Shown: positions 1-5,265, numbered from the stretch's first letter. The stretch is DNA of 6,760 bases from Clostridiales bacterium (GCA_031289865.1 JAITOQ010000068.1:1-6760); one strand, 5' to 3'. Numbers and translations: made by a program. The notes: a model not told the origin generated them from the letters alone.

Positions 1-51
1 CAACGCCGCCGTGTTCCCGTTATCCATAAAACCGATCCGACCGACAGACAT
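1..51 (-). CDS. Possible 5' end of an unidentified gene (truncated by window edge)
   Basis: Reading leftward from an ATG at 51-49 there are 17 open codons to the window edge, beginning MSVGRIGFMDNGNTAAL. A TAA lies directly upstream in frame, so translation cannot start earlier in this frame. The pattern of a short hydrophobic strand followed by a Gly/Asn/Ala-rich turn faintly resembles the start of NAD(P)-binding Rossmann enzymes such as pyrroline-5-carboxylate reductase. However, the usual GxGxxG is not intact here (GFMDNGN), so no function is assigned. No convincing Shine-Dalgarno precedes this ATG; a second in-frame ATG at 27-25 has a GGAT-type sequence upstream. It would be divergent from rnpB. 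The call could be wrong altogether. Confidence 0.25.
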   Translation of the reverse strand, partial: MSVGRIGFMDNGNTAAL

Positions 52-135
52 TTACATAAGTTCCGCGACCTACCGCTCGGTATTATGAATTTTGTGTGAC
101 TTGCTAAATATCCACTCCTTCAACTTTTAAAACGT

Positions 136-164
136 TTGACAACGGCAAAAAAAAGCGTTATACT
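136..164 (+). promoter_or_regulatory. Vegetative (sigma-A type) promoter of rnpB
   Basis: A perfect -35 TTGACA (136-141) and a -10 TATACT (159-164) are separated by 17 bp. The predicted start, about 7 nt downstream, coincides with position 171, where the first strand of the RNase P P1 helix begins. This fits strong constitutive expression of a housekeeping RNA. Confidence 0.9.
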
Positions 165-170
165 ATTCCC

Positions 171-505
171 GTGAGTTAGCCGGACGGTCGCAGCGGCTTG
201 AAAACCGATGAGGAAAGTCCGAGCATCATAGGGCAGAGCGCAAGATAACGTCTTGTGAGGGCGACCTCAAGGATAGTGCAACAGAAATAAACCGCAAGGT
301 ATGCCTTGCAAGGATGGAAAGGGGAGGTAAGAGCTCACCGGCGGCTTGGCGACAAGCCGCGCTATGTAAACCCCGCTCGATGCAAGAGAATAGGGACATA
401 TGAGGCTGCCCGCCTTGTTTCTATAAATCGCTTTACCCGCTCGGTGACGATCGGGATAGACAGATGACCGTCTGAGACAGAACTCGGCTTACAGACTAAC
501 CTCAC
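171..505 (+). ncRNA. rnpB: RNase P RNA (class A), catalytic RNA subunit
   Basis: This is the ribozyme that removes the 5' leader from precursor tRNAs, working with the RnpA protein. The conserved blocks appear in the expected order: GAGGAAAGTCCGAGC (210-224), ACAGAAATAAACCGC (281-295), GGTAAGAGCTCACCG (326-340), the AAACCCC...TGCAAGA block (368-387), and CAGAACTCGGCTTACAG (478-494). Position 171 GTGAG...TTAG pairs with CTAA...CTCAC ending at 505, closing the P1 helix and setting both ends. The length of about 335 nt is slightly short for class A molecules of 350-400 nt. A consensus promoter lies directly upstream and an intrinsic terminator directly downstream, so it is an independent unit. 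The neighbouring phosphatidyltransferase gene is convergent. Confidence 0.96.
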
Positions 506-519
506 GATTTTGCATTTAA

Positions 520-553
520 AAAAGGCTCGTACCGATTTTGGTATGAGCCTTTT
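520..553. terminator. Bidirectional intrinsic terminator between rnpB and the convergent phosphatidyltransferase gene
   Basis: A 14-bp stem (520-533 with 540-553, one G-U wobble) encloses a 6-nt loop. Its core GGCTCGTACC pairs with GGTATGAGCC. An A-run precedes and a T-run follows the core, so both strands read as hairpin plus U-tract. It ends rnpB on the plus strand and lies just past the stop codon of the minus-strand gene. Confidence 0.9.
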
Positions 554-556
554 TGC

Positions 557-574
557 ATTTTGCATTCTGCATTA
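557..574. repeat. Solo copy of the GCATTCTGCATTA dispersed repeat
   Basis: ATTTTGCATTCTGCATTA at 557-574 is identical over 18 bp to 3016-3033, the right terminal inverted repeat of the 2901-3036 element. The minus-strand gene's stop codon (572-574) lies inside this copy. Confidence 0.7.
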
Positions 575-1300
575 TTTCAACGGCTCCGCGTCAACCTCTA
601 CCGCATTTGCTTTCATGCTTTCGTCTACTTGCAGTGCTTGAGCTTTTTCGGCTTCGATACGTTTGTCGTATTCGGCGTTAAAGCGTTTTACCCAAAACAC
701 GGTTTTGCATTTCAAATTAAATTCCTTTGAAAGGACGTGTATTGCGGTTTCTTCAAGGGAGATGACAAAGGAGAGGTTCATGACGATATGCACGGAGATT
801 AGGAGCGCGTCGATATTTTCCGTGAGCAGATAGACGATAGGGAGGAGGAATACGAGTATGCCGACTCCTTTCGCCGAATAGAGATGACAAAGACAAACCT
901 TTTTGTATTTGATAACGGTAAAGACGAGATTGAAGATGCGGATCGCAAAGAATACCGAAAGATACGGTATCATAAGTATTGCGCTCGCATGTGCAAACTT
1001 GAGCCAAAAGCCTATCGAAATCATTAGGACTATGACCAATACGATATCGCCTATATCGTCGAGACGCGAGCCGAAAGCGCTTTCGCTCTTTGACCATCGC
1101 GCAAGCTTTCCGTCAAAAGCGTCGGTTAGCCATGCAAGGGAATATATGACGAGATAGACTATATTATATTTTGGATCGAGGAAAGCAAACAGCGAAAGAC
1201 CCAACAGAACCCGTAGGACGGATAGAATGTTCGCGCCGTTTTTTTTGAGAAAAGTGGCAAAGCTTGAGTGTGAAGGTGATTTTGTTTCCGAATCGCTCAT
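572..1300 (-). CDS. CDP-alcohol phosphatidyltransferase family membrane enzyme
   Basis: An integral membrane enzyme of phospholipid synthesis that moves a phosphatidyl group from a CDP-alcohol to an alcohol acceptor. The family signature D-x2-D-G-x2-A-R-x8-G-x3-D-x3-D is complete: D60, D63, G64, A67, R68, G77, D81 and D85 in the 242-residue product, so the metal-binding aspartates and catalysis should be intact. Several hydrophobic segments (about 25-41, 44-58, 86-101, 106-131, 144-160 and 164-182) suit the six-helix fold. Signature-based assignment cannot separate PgsA-like (glycerol phosphate), PssA-like (serine) or other acceptors. The product is longer than typical PgsA because of a charged, Ala/Glu-rich cytosolic C-terminal tail (about 205-242) of unknown role. 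The start is supported by GGAG (1310-1313 on the plus coordinates) 9 nt upstream of the ATG. Monocistronic as seen, convergent with rnpB. Confidence 0.9.
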   Translation of the reverse strand: MSDSETKSPSHSSFATFLKKNGANILSVLRVLLGLSLFAFLDPKYNIVYLVIYSLAWLTDAFDGKLARWSKSESAFGSRLDDIGDIVLVIVLMISIGFWLKFAHASAILMIPYLSVFFAIRIFNLVFTVIKYKKVCLCHLYSAKGVGILVFLLPIVYLLTENIDALLISVHIVMNLSFVISLEETAIHVLSKEFNLKCKTVFWVKRFNAEYDKRIEAEKAQALQVDESMKANAVEVDAEPLK

Positions 1301-1341
1301 AAATCAATACTCCAAATCTATATTTTTTACTTTGTTTCTTT

Positions 1342-1347
1342 ATTATA
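1342..1347 (-). promoter_or_regulatory. -10 element of the phosphatidyltransferase promoter
   Basis: On the minus strand there is a perfect TATAAT (plus-strand ATTATA) 42 nt upstream of the ATG. The matching -35 is weak, with TTCCCT at 17-bp spacing matching only three bases of TTGACA. This is the only good -10 between the gene and the repeats further upstream. Confidence 0.5.
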
Positions 1348-1461
1348 GCATATCTTATCTAAAAAGGGAAGAGTTTTTTAAAAAATTTACACGGAAAATC
1401 TAAAAAAGAATGGTAAAAAACGAATAGAAACGATAATTAAGGGACAAGTGTGGCGTTTTTA

Positions 1462-1495
1462 AAGTTGAAAATTGAAAGTTGAAAGTTGAAAGTTA
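1462..1495. repeat. 7-bp tandem repeat (AAGTTGA)
   Basis: Nearly five consecutive 7-bp units of AAGTTGA occur, the second being AAATTGA and the last truncated to AAGTTA. It sits in the 347-bp gene-free interval 1301-1647. It is followed at once by a GC-richer stretch (GCGTCGCTTCGCTC) and by the dispersed GTCATTCTGA repeat. No coding signal is seen in this interval apart from the promoters noted. Confidence 0.8.
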
Positions 1496-1522
1496 AGGCG
1501 TCGCTTCGCTCAAAAGATAGAT

Positions 1523-1552
1523 GTCATTCTGAACGAAGTGAAGAATCTAAAA
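1523..1552 (+). repeat. Dispersed intergenic repeat, GTCATTCTGA...GAAGAATCTAAAA, copy 1
   Basis: This 30-bp block matches 2941-2970 at 26 of 30 positions, with differences in the central G/A-alternating part (AACGAAGTGAAG versus AGCGTAGCGAAG). A truncated copy is at 5194-5205 and an inverted copy at the right window edge. All copies are intergenic. Confidence 0.8.
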
Positions 1553-1580
1553 CGTCATGTATAATTTAAAACTCCGGCAT

Positions 1581-1609
1581 TTGACTTTGCGCTTGTTTTG
1601 TGGTATACT
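1581..1609 (+). promoter_or_regulatory. Vegetative promoter of the phosphoesterase gene
   Basis: TTGACT (1581-1586) and TATACT (1604-1609) are separated by exactly 17 bp, a strong sigma-A match. The ATG at 1648 follows 38 nt later, with AAGGAG (1634-1639) as ribosome binding site. Confidence 0.85.
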
Positions 1610-1647
1610 TTTGAAAATTACTAAAAATAAAAAAAGGAGCAAAAAAG

Positions 1648-2886
1648 ATGAACAAAAAACTAAAAGTAGCATTGATTGCTATTGTTGTAACGGCGGCGGC
1701 GGTATTCGGGACGTACGGGGTATCGAGGATACAGCTGGAGTTGTTGGGGCGCGTGTCCCTTTACGGGACGATCGAGGAAAACCCGTGGGATGAGGATATT
1801 GTCTTTTCGTCCGACGACTATTATACGCTTACGGTCGAGCGCGGCGACACGCTCAAGATTTTGATGCTGACCGACACTCATTTTAAAAACGGCGGTTGGT
1901 ATGCAAACTATGTTTGGGTAGGCGAGGCGGTCAATCAAGGGGTGTATGCGGACATCAAGACCCTTGTCAAAGAGACTTCGCCCGACTTTATCTATCTCAC
2001 GGGCGATATCGAAACGGCGTCCTTAAACGACAAGATTTTTGAGCAATTTTGCGCCTTTATGGAAAAGCTGGGTGTGGATTGGACGATGACGATGGGTAAT
2101 CACGACGGCGAAAACCGTGCCGATAAAGCATACATTTCGGGAATACTCTCCGACGCGAAGTATTCTCGGTGCGTGTACGACGTCGGATACACTAACCTCA
2201 ACGGACTTGGAAACACCGTGATCCCCGTGGTTGACGAAACCGATACGCTCCTTTACGCATTTATTTTAATGGATTTCGGCGATTGGCAAAAGAGAAAAGA
2301 CCCCGTCAAACAATATTCTACATACGAGGCGGGCGAAACCGAAGAGCAGCGGCTTTGGTACGCATGGGTAGTCGAGGGCTTAGCGGCGGAGAAAGGCGAA
2401 ACGGTTGAAACCATGCTGCTTGCGCATATCCCGTTTCACGCGGTGACTTATGCGGCAAAGCTGTCCTATATGGATATAAAGCTTGACTCGACGGACGGAT
2501 ACCTCTACGGCACGGACCCGTTTGACACGGAGAGCGAATTCGGGTATACAAACGCCGAATACCTCGCTTTTCGTGAGGCGTATCACGCAAACGGCGACAA
2601 GGGCTATAATATTTTGACCCTTGCGTCCTATTATGAATACAAAGAGAACGACCTCTTTTTTAAGCTTATCACCGACCTCGGCAGTACGAAGCAGATTGTG
2701 ACGGGGCATAACCATTGCGACGGCTATTCGGTGAGGTTTGACGGAATAGTCTACACATCCGTCGTCAAGACGGGCGATATATACGTCGACAAGGCGTGGG
2801 ACAATGGAAATCGAGGCGGAACGCTGTTTTTGTTTGAAAATGTCGGAGGGAGCTTGAGCGTAGTTAGTGAGAGATTATATGTGTAA
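1648..2886 (+). CDS. Calcineurin-like metallophosphoesterase, membrane-anchored or secreted
   Basis: A binuclear-metal phosphoesterase of 412 residues. All five calcineurin-type blocks are present in order: D-x-H in LMLTDTHF (D76, H78), GD in YLTGDIE (D120), GNHD (N151, H152), an isolated His in LLAHIPFH (H260) and GHNH (H354, H356). The metal and catalytic ligands therefore look intact. Residues 1-5 are basic and 7-22 hydrophobic, giving a signal peptide or signal anchor without a lipobox cysteine, so the enzyme probably acts outside the membrane. Residues about 70-375 form the phosphatase domain. The layout resembles the Dcr2/PPM-like phosphohydrolases found as exported proteins in Firmicutes. 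The substrate is not readable from sequence. The ATG is set by AAGGAG 8 nt upstream and a consensus promoter. No partner gene is in the same transcript, and the next gene begins after a repeat element. Confidence 0.88.
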   Translation: MNKKLKVALIAIVVTAAAVFGTYGVSRIQLELLGRVSLYGTIEENPWDEDIVFSSDDYYTLTVERGDTLKILMLTDTHFKNGGWYANYVWVGEAVNQGVYADIKTLVKETSPDFIYLTGDIETASLNDKIFEQFCAFMEKLGVDWTMTMGNHDGENRADKAYISGILSDAKYSRCVYDVGYTNLNGLGNTVIPVVDETDTLLYAFILMDFGDWQKRKDPVKQYSTYEAGETEEQRLWYAWVVEGLAAEKGETVETMLLAHIPFHAVTYAAKLSYMDIKLDSTDGYLYGTDPFDTESEFGYTNAEYLAFREAYHANGDKGYNILTLASYYEYKENDLFFKLITDLGSTKQIVTGHNHCDGYSVRFDGIVYTSVVKTGDIYVDKAWDNGNRGGTLFLFENVGGSLSVVSERLYV

Positions 2887-2900
2887 TAGGTAAGGGTTTC

Positions 2901-3036
2901 ATTTAATGCAGAATGCAGAATTGCGGATTAAAAAGTATGTGTCATTCTGAGCGTAGCGAAGAATCTAAAATGGTAGCTGTATGAATGCTAAAACATTATG
3001 CATTCTGCATTTTACATTTTGCATTCTGCATTAAAT
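2901..3036. mobile_element. MITE-like 136-bp element with 21-bp terminal inverted repeats
   Basis: The left end (2901-2921) and right end (3016-3036) are inverted copies of each other at 20 of 21 positions, reading ATTTAATGCAGAATGC inward. A third partial copy of the same motif lies inside at 2998-3011. The centre (2941-2970) is a copy of the dispersed GTCATTCTGA repeat. There is no ORF. No clear target-site duplication is visible in the flanks. It could be a non-autonomous transposable element, or an assemblage of two interspersed repeat families. Folded as RNA it would form a long hairpin 14 nt after the phosphoesterase stop codon. Confidence 0.5.
2941..2970 (+). repeat. Dispersed intergenic repeat, GTCATTCTGA...GAAGAATCTAAAA, copy 2
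   Basis: Second copy of the 30-bp block, here lying inside the inverted-repeat element. Its distal half (AGCGAAGAATCT) is identical to 5194-5205. Confidence 0.8.
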
Positions 3037-3043
3037 AAATCCG

Positions 3044-3072
3044 TAACGTATTCCGCGTCTTTTTCATACTCT
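3044..3072 (+). promoter_or_regulatory. Sigma-E-like (mother-cell sporulation) promoter of the Cys-rich gene
   Basis: TAACGTATT (3044-3052), 12 nt of spacer, then CATACTCT (3065-3072) resembles the sigma-E pattern of an ATATT-type -35 and a CATACAnT -10. The same arrangement, TAACATATT-N12-CATACTCTGTTAAT, recurs at 3714-3748 in front of a remnant of the same gene. That shared spacing and sequence argue for a functional promoter rather than chance. No good sigma-A promoter is seen in this interval. Assignment to sigma-E is by consensus from memory. Confidence 0.55.
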
Positions 3073-3127
3073 GTTAATGCGGTGGGAATTTTCGCCGTAA
3101 TACGATAGAAAAAGAGTGCAAAATACG

Positions 3128-3547
3128 ATGTTTGGATTTTTATTTAATAACCGCTGTAATTGCGGAGAATCCTTTAATAACGGTTGCGGCTGTTATCAGG
3201 GTGCGCGTGAATGTTGTCCTCAGCCGCGGGTTGTCGGCTGTGAAAAGAAGTGCAAAAAGTTCGTCGAGGTGAAAGAATATCTCACCTCGTGGAACGAATA
3301 CAAAGTCATTACGCCCGAATCGACTCGTTTAGTCGGCGAAAAGAGATTTGACGAGGATTCGCTTCAATACTGCGGTTGCGGCAGAAAAGCGAACTGCGGC
3401 TGCGGAAACTACGGCGGCGGCTACGGGAACTACGGCTACGGGAACTACGGAGGCGGCTGCGGTTGCGGCGGTTACGGAAACGATAATCGGTCGAATAAGT
3501 ACGAATGCGGAAACGGCGGCTTTAGATACGATTGCGGGAACTGTTAA
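3128..3547 (+). CDS. Cys/Gly/Tyr-rich small protein, possibly a spore-coat component
   Basis: A 139-residue product from the ATG at 3128; a GTG at 3116 would add four residues (MQNT). Neither start has a strong Shine-Dalgarno; AAAGAG about 11 nt upstream slightly favours the ATG. It contains 17 cysteines, mostly as CxC pairs: CNC and CGC near the N-terminus, CC at 29-30, CGC and CGC around 82-92, CGC at 111-113 and CGNC at the end. The C-terminal third is a low-complexity run of GGYGNYGYGNYGGG type. Between them is a charged, Cys-free segment (about 43-78, FVEVKEYLTSWNEYKVI...) that looks like a folded module. I do not recognise the family. Cys-rich Gly/Tyr proteins crosslink in spore coats, and the sigma-E-like promoter agrees with that, but this is inference. 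Metal binding is an alternative. It has its own terminator. Confidence 0.72.
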   Translation: MFGFLFNNRCNCGESFNNGCGCYQGARECCPQPRVVGCEKKCKKFVEVKEYLTSWNEYKVITPESTRLVGEKRFDEDSLQYCGCGRKANCGCGNYGGGYGNYGYGNYGGGCGCGGYGNDNRSNKYECGNGGFRYDCGNC

Positions 3548-3610
3548 AGCGTACCGACAAGAAAGCCGATCATAAAAGCGTACAAATGATAATAGAAAAA
3601 AGATTTTGCG

Positions 3611-3640
3611 ACGGTCTGCATTTTTTGCAGACCGTTTTTT
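3611..3640 (+). terminator. Intrinsic terminator of the Cys-rich gene
   Basis: ACGGTCTGCA (3611-3620) pairs perfectly with TGCAGACCGT (3626-3635) around a T5 loop, followed by a T-run to 3640. It lies 63 nt after the stop codon. A near-identical hairpin is repeated at 3837-3867. Confidence 0.92.
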
Positions 3641-3713
3641 CGGTTTAAGACGGCTATTTTTGTAACTCCCCTCTTTTTTTTGTACGGCGCGCCGCCGCTT
3701 TTCGTTTTAGAAT

Positions 3714-3742
3714 TAACATATTTGAAAGATTTATCATACTCT
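3714..3742 (+). promoter_or_regulatory. Second sigma-E-like promoter, in front of the gene remnant
   Basis: TAACATATT (3714-3722), 12 nt, then CATACTCT (3735-3742). It matches the promoter at 3044-3072 in spacing, and the identity continues as CATACTCTGTTAAT to 3748. This copy has the better -35 match to the sigma-E pattern. Confidence 0.5.
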
Positions 3743-3748
3743 GTTAAT

Positions 3749-3805
3749 ATAGAAAAAAAGATAAAAAACAATCGATTTTATAAATACGAATGCGGAAACG
3801 GCTGA
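3749..3805 (+). pseudogene. Internally deleted remnant of the Cys-rich gene
   Basis: Positions 3780-3802 match 3495-3517 of the Cys-rich gene at 22 of 23 bases. They keep its reading frame and encode YKYECGNG followed at once by a TGA stop (3803-3805). Upstream of this scrap is a copy of the gene's promoter and downstream a copy of its terminator. About 45 nt of A-rich sequence replace the first 120-odd codons. No ATG, GTG or TTG opens the frame, so no protein is expected. It is best read as a tandem paralogue that lost its interior. The roughly 110-nt transcript it could still produce may be a small RNA or may have no function. Confidence 0.6.
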
Positions 3806-3836
3806 TGTAAGAGCAAAAAAATTTTTACCGATAATG

Positions 3837-3867
3837 AAAACGGTCTGCATTTTTTGCAGACCGTTTT
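3837..3867 (+). terminator. Intrinsic terminator of the remnant unit
   Basis: A 13-bp perfect stem (3837-3849 with 3855-3867) has the same core ACGGTCTGCA/TGCAGACCGT as the terminator at 3611-3640. The A-run and T-run on the two sides make it usable in either direction, although the T-run is only four residues. Confidence 0.85.
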
Positions 3868-3987
3868 AAAATATAAGAGGGAAAGTTTCTTGAAATCGAC
3901 AAAAATTATAACAAAGCGCGGTTTAAAAGAAATCAAAGCTGACAATCATTTATGATACTAAGTACTCCGTAAAATTAGGTCGCAAAA

Positions 3988-4128
3988 ATGCAAACAATCC
4001 GATTTGGCAGAGTACGAACGGGCAAGGTTGCCGAGAGGATATACGCGTCGTTTTCGGCTTATACGGCGAGGGAAGCCGCATTAAGTGCGGAACGAAAATC
4101 CGTGTGCAAAATCAGAGACGCGGCTTGA
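3988..4128 (+). CDS. Candidate 46-residue ORF upstream of mazF
   Basis: ATG at 3988 to TGA at 4126-4128, preceded by AGGT (3977-3980) at 7-8 nt, a plausible ribosome binding site. It ends 23 nt before the mazF ATG. The product starts MQTIRFGRVRTGKVAERIYA, is basic, and is mostly predicted helix in its second half (AYTAREAALSAERKSV). Its position is where an antitoxin gene would be expected. It does not visibly resemble the ribbon-helix-helix EndoAI/MazE antitoxins (about 80-95 residues), and I recognise no family. The interval 3868-4151 contains no other supported gene. The ORF could be coincidental. Confidence 0.22.
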   Translation: MQTIRFGRVRTGKVAERIYASFSAYTAREAALSAERKSVCKIRDAA

Positions 4129-4151
4129 TCATAGGCGACGGGGGAGAGAAC

Positions 4152-4511
4152 ATGAACAATACTATTGTAAAAAGAGGCGAGCTGTATTATGCGGACTTAA
4201 GTCCCGTGGTGGGGAGTGAGCAAGGGGGGATACGTCCCGTTTTGGTTGTCCAAAACGACGTCGGAAACAAGTACAGTCCGACTATTATTGCCGCCGCGAT
4301 TACGAGCCAAATCAATAAAACAAAATTGCCGACCCATGTGGATTTGCAAGGTCAGCTTTACGGATTGCCTAAAAATTCGGTGGTTTTGTTGGAACAAATC
4401 AGGACGTTGGACAAAAAAAGGCTAAAAGAAAAAATCGGCGAGCTTTCCGACGATATTATGAGCCGCATCAACCAAGGTTTGATGATCAGTTTAGGATTCT
4501 ACACGATGTAA
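4152..4511 (+). CDS. mazF: MazF/PemK-type mRNA interferase (EndoA family toxin)
   Basis: A sequence-specific endoribonuclease toxin that acts as a homodimer on single-stranded mRNA. The 119-residue product follows B. subtilis EndoA (NdoA) closely along its length: VKRGELYYADLSPVVGSEQG, RPVLVVQNDVGNKYSPT, AAITSQI, KLPTHV, LLEQIRTLDKKRL. The catalytic pair known as Arg25 and Thr48 in EndoA corresponds to R28 and T51 here, so the enzyme should be active. EndoA cuts UACAU; the same specificity is likely but not proven. The ATG at 4152 is preferred over an upstream in-frame GTG at 4104 because GGGGAGAG lies 5-6 nt before it and the homology begins there. The usual upstream antitoxin gene is not recognisable. 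The 3' end (4470-4511) is the first unit of a tandem repeat array. Confidence 0.93.
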   Translation: MNNTIVKRGELYYADLSPVVGSEQGGIRPVLVVQNDVGNKYSPTIIAAAITSQINKTKLPTHVDLQGQLYGLPKNSVVLLEQIRTLDKKRLKEKIGELSDDIMSRINQGLMISLGFYTM

Positions 4512-4794
4512 AAAAAGGATTGAAAATTTATAAGAAAAACCAAACCGAAGCTTGACGATCGGTTTAGGATTCTACACGATGTAAAAAAGGATTGAAAATT
4601 CATAGAAACCAAACCGAGGTTTGACGATCGGTTTAGGATTCTGCGCGATGTAAAAAAGGATTGAAAATTCATAGAAATCAAACCGAGGTTTGACGATCGG
4701 TTTAGGATTCTACACGATGTAAAAAAGGATTGAAAATTCATAGAAACCAAACCGAGGTTTGACGATCGGTTTAGGATTCTGCACGATGTAAAAC
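4470..4794 (+). repeat. Tandem array of the mazF 3' end plus 3' flank (five units)
   Basis: Units start at 4470, 4543, 4612, 4681 and 4750, giving spacings of 73, 69, 69 and 69 bp; the fifth is cut off after 45 bp. Each unit begins with the last 13 codons and stop of mazF (NxGL...GLGFYTM-stop), followed by about 27 bp of A-rich flank. Unit 1 is the real gene end (NQGLMISLGFYTM). Units 2-5 share the changes CAA to CGA, ATG to ACG and AGT to GGT, so they derive from one diverged copy. The plus-strand frame is stopped twice per unit and has no start, so units 2-5 are not translated. Units 3-5 contain CAAACC-GA-GGTTTG and, alternatively, AAACCGA...TCGGTTT hairpins; unit 2 (CGAAGCTTG) keeps only the second. 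Confidence 0.95.
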
Positions 4795-5101
4795 AAATGA
4801 TTAAAAACTCCGCAAGCTTTTTAAAAATCTTGAAGAATTATAAAAATATATGTAAAACGAATGCGAGATCGCAGTAGTCAACGGAAGGTGCCTTTTTAAT
4901 TTAATCATAACAAAAAACCTGTCTTTTGTAGAATAGAGCATTTTTGTATGTGTCCGCACAAAGCCGCGGAACGCAAAAGCGTATATAATCAATATATATA
5001 GAGCGCAAGTATTATAATACATTCCAAGAAGAAAAGCAATAGGTTTTGAAAAATAATTTAAAAAATTTTAAAATAAAAACGGAAAAATATCAAAAAAGGT
5101 A
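4795..5101. other. Gene-free A+T-rich interval
   Basis: No supported gene or RNA is seen. A 73-codon minus-strand frame over 4801-5022 is low-complexity Phe/Tyr/Ile translation of A+T-rich DNA, with GGA directly abutting its ATG, so it is not called. TATAAT-like strings (for example around 4984 and 5013) lack good -35 partners. No clear terminator for mazF or its repeat array was found here. Confidence 0.6.
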
Positions 5102-5130
5102 TTTACAAAGTTTATAGATTATGGTATAAT
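5102..5130 (+). promoter_or_regulatory. Strong vegetative promoter of the poly-G short-ORF unit
   Basis: TTTACA (5102-5107) and TATAAT (5125-5130) are separated by 17 bp, within an A+T-rich flank. Transcription would begin near 5137. Confidence 0.85.
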
Positions 5131-5193
5131 AAATTTGATTTAAAAGCAAGTCATGTTTAATGGTAGGTGACGATGCTCTCATCGTCCCGTAAA

Positions 5194-5205
5194 AGCGAAG
5201 AATCT
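5194..5205 (+). repeat. Truncated copy of the GTCATTCTGA...GAAGAATCT repeat
   Basis: Only the distal 12 bp (AGCGAAGAATCT) remain, identical to the end of the 2941-2970 copy. It lies within the predicted 5137-5426 transcript. Confidence 0.5.
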
Positions 5206-5265
5206 CAAACTTCAGCCGTACAAAAAACTACAAACAAAAAAACAAACAAAACGGAGAAACGGTTA

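Noticed and set aside
362..565. 67-codon minus-strand ORF
   Set aside because: It is antisense to the conserved core of RNase P RNA and to its terminator.
3348..3575. 75-codon Ala/Thr-rich ORF in another frame
   Set aside because: It is an out-of-frame shadow of the Gly/Cys codons of the Cys-rich gene, with no ribosome binding site.
3660..3710. GC-rich palindrome CGGCGCGCCG near 3685 as an operator or attachment site
   Set aside because: It is a short isolated palindrome with no second copy and no associated gene or promoter element.
3544..3771. 75-codon minus-strand ORF
   Set aside because: It runs through the terminator hairpin of the Cys-rich gene and the second sigma-E-like promoter, with no coding signal.
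4499..4750. 83-codon minus-strand ORF of repeated SMNFQSFFTSCRILNRSSNLGL units
   Set aside because: It exists because 69 bp is a multiple of three and one antisense frame of the repeat lacks stops. It starts at a TTG without a ribosome binding site and breaks phase in the 73-bp unit.
4470..4794. Possible CRISPR array
   Set aside because: Units are contiguous and homologous along their whole length. There are no unique spacers, and the unit is clearly the mazF 3' end.
4801..5022. 73-codon minus-strand ORF with hydrophobic start
   Set aside because: The A+T-rich DNA yields Phe/Tyr/Ile by composition. There is no spaced ribosome binding site and no recognisable motif.
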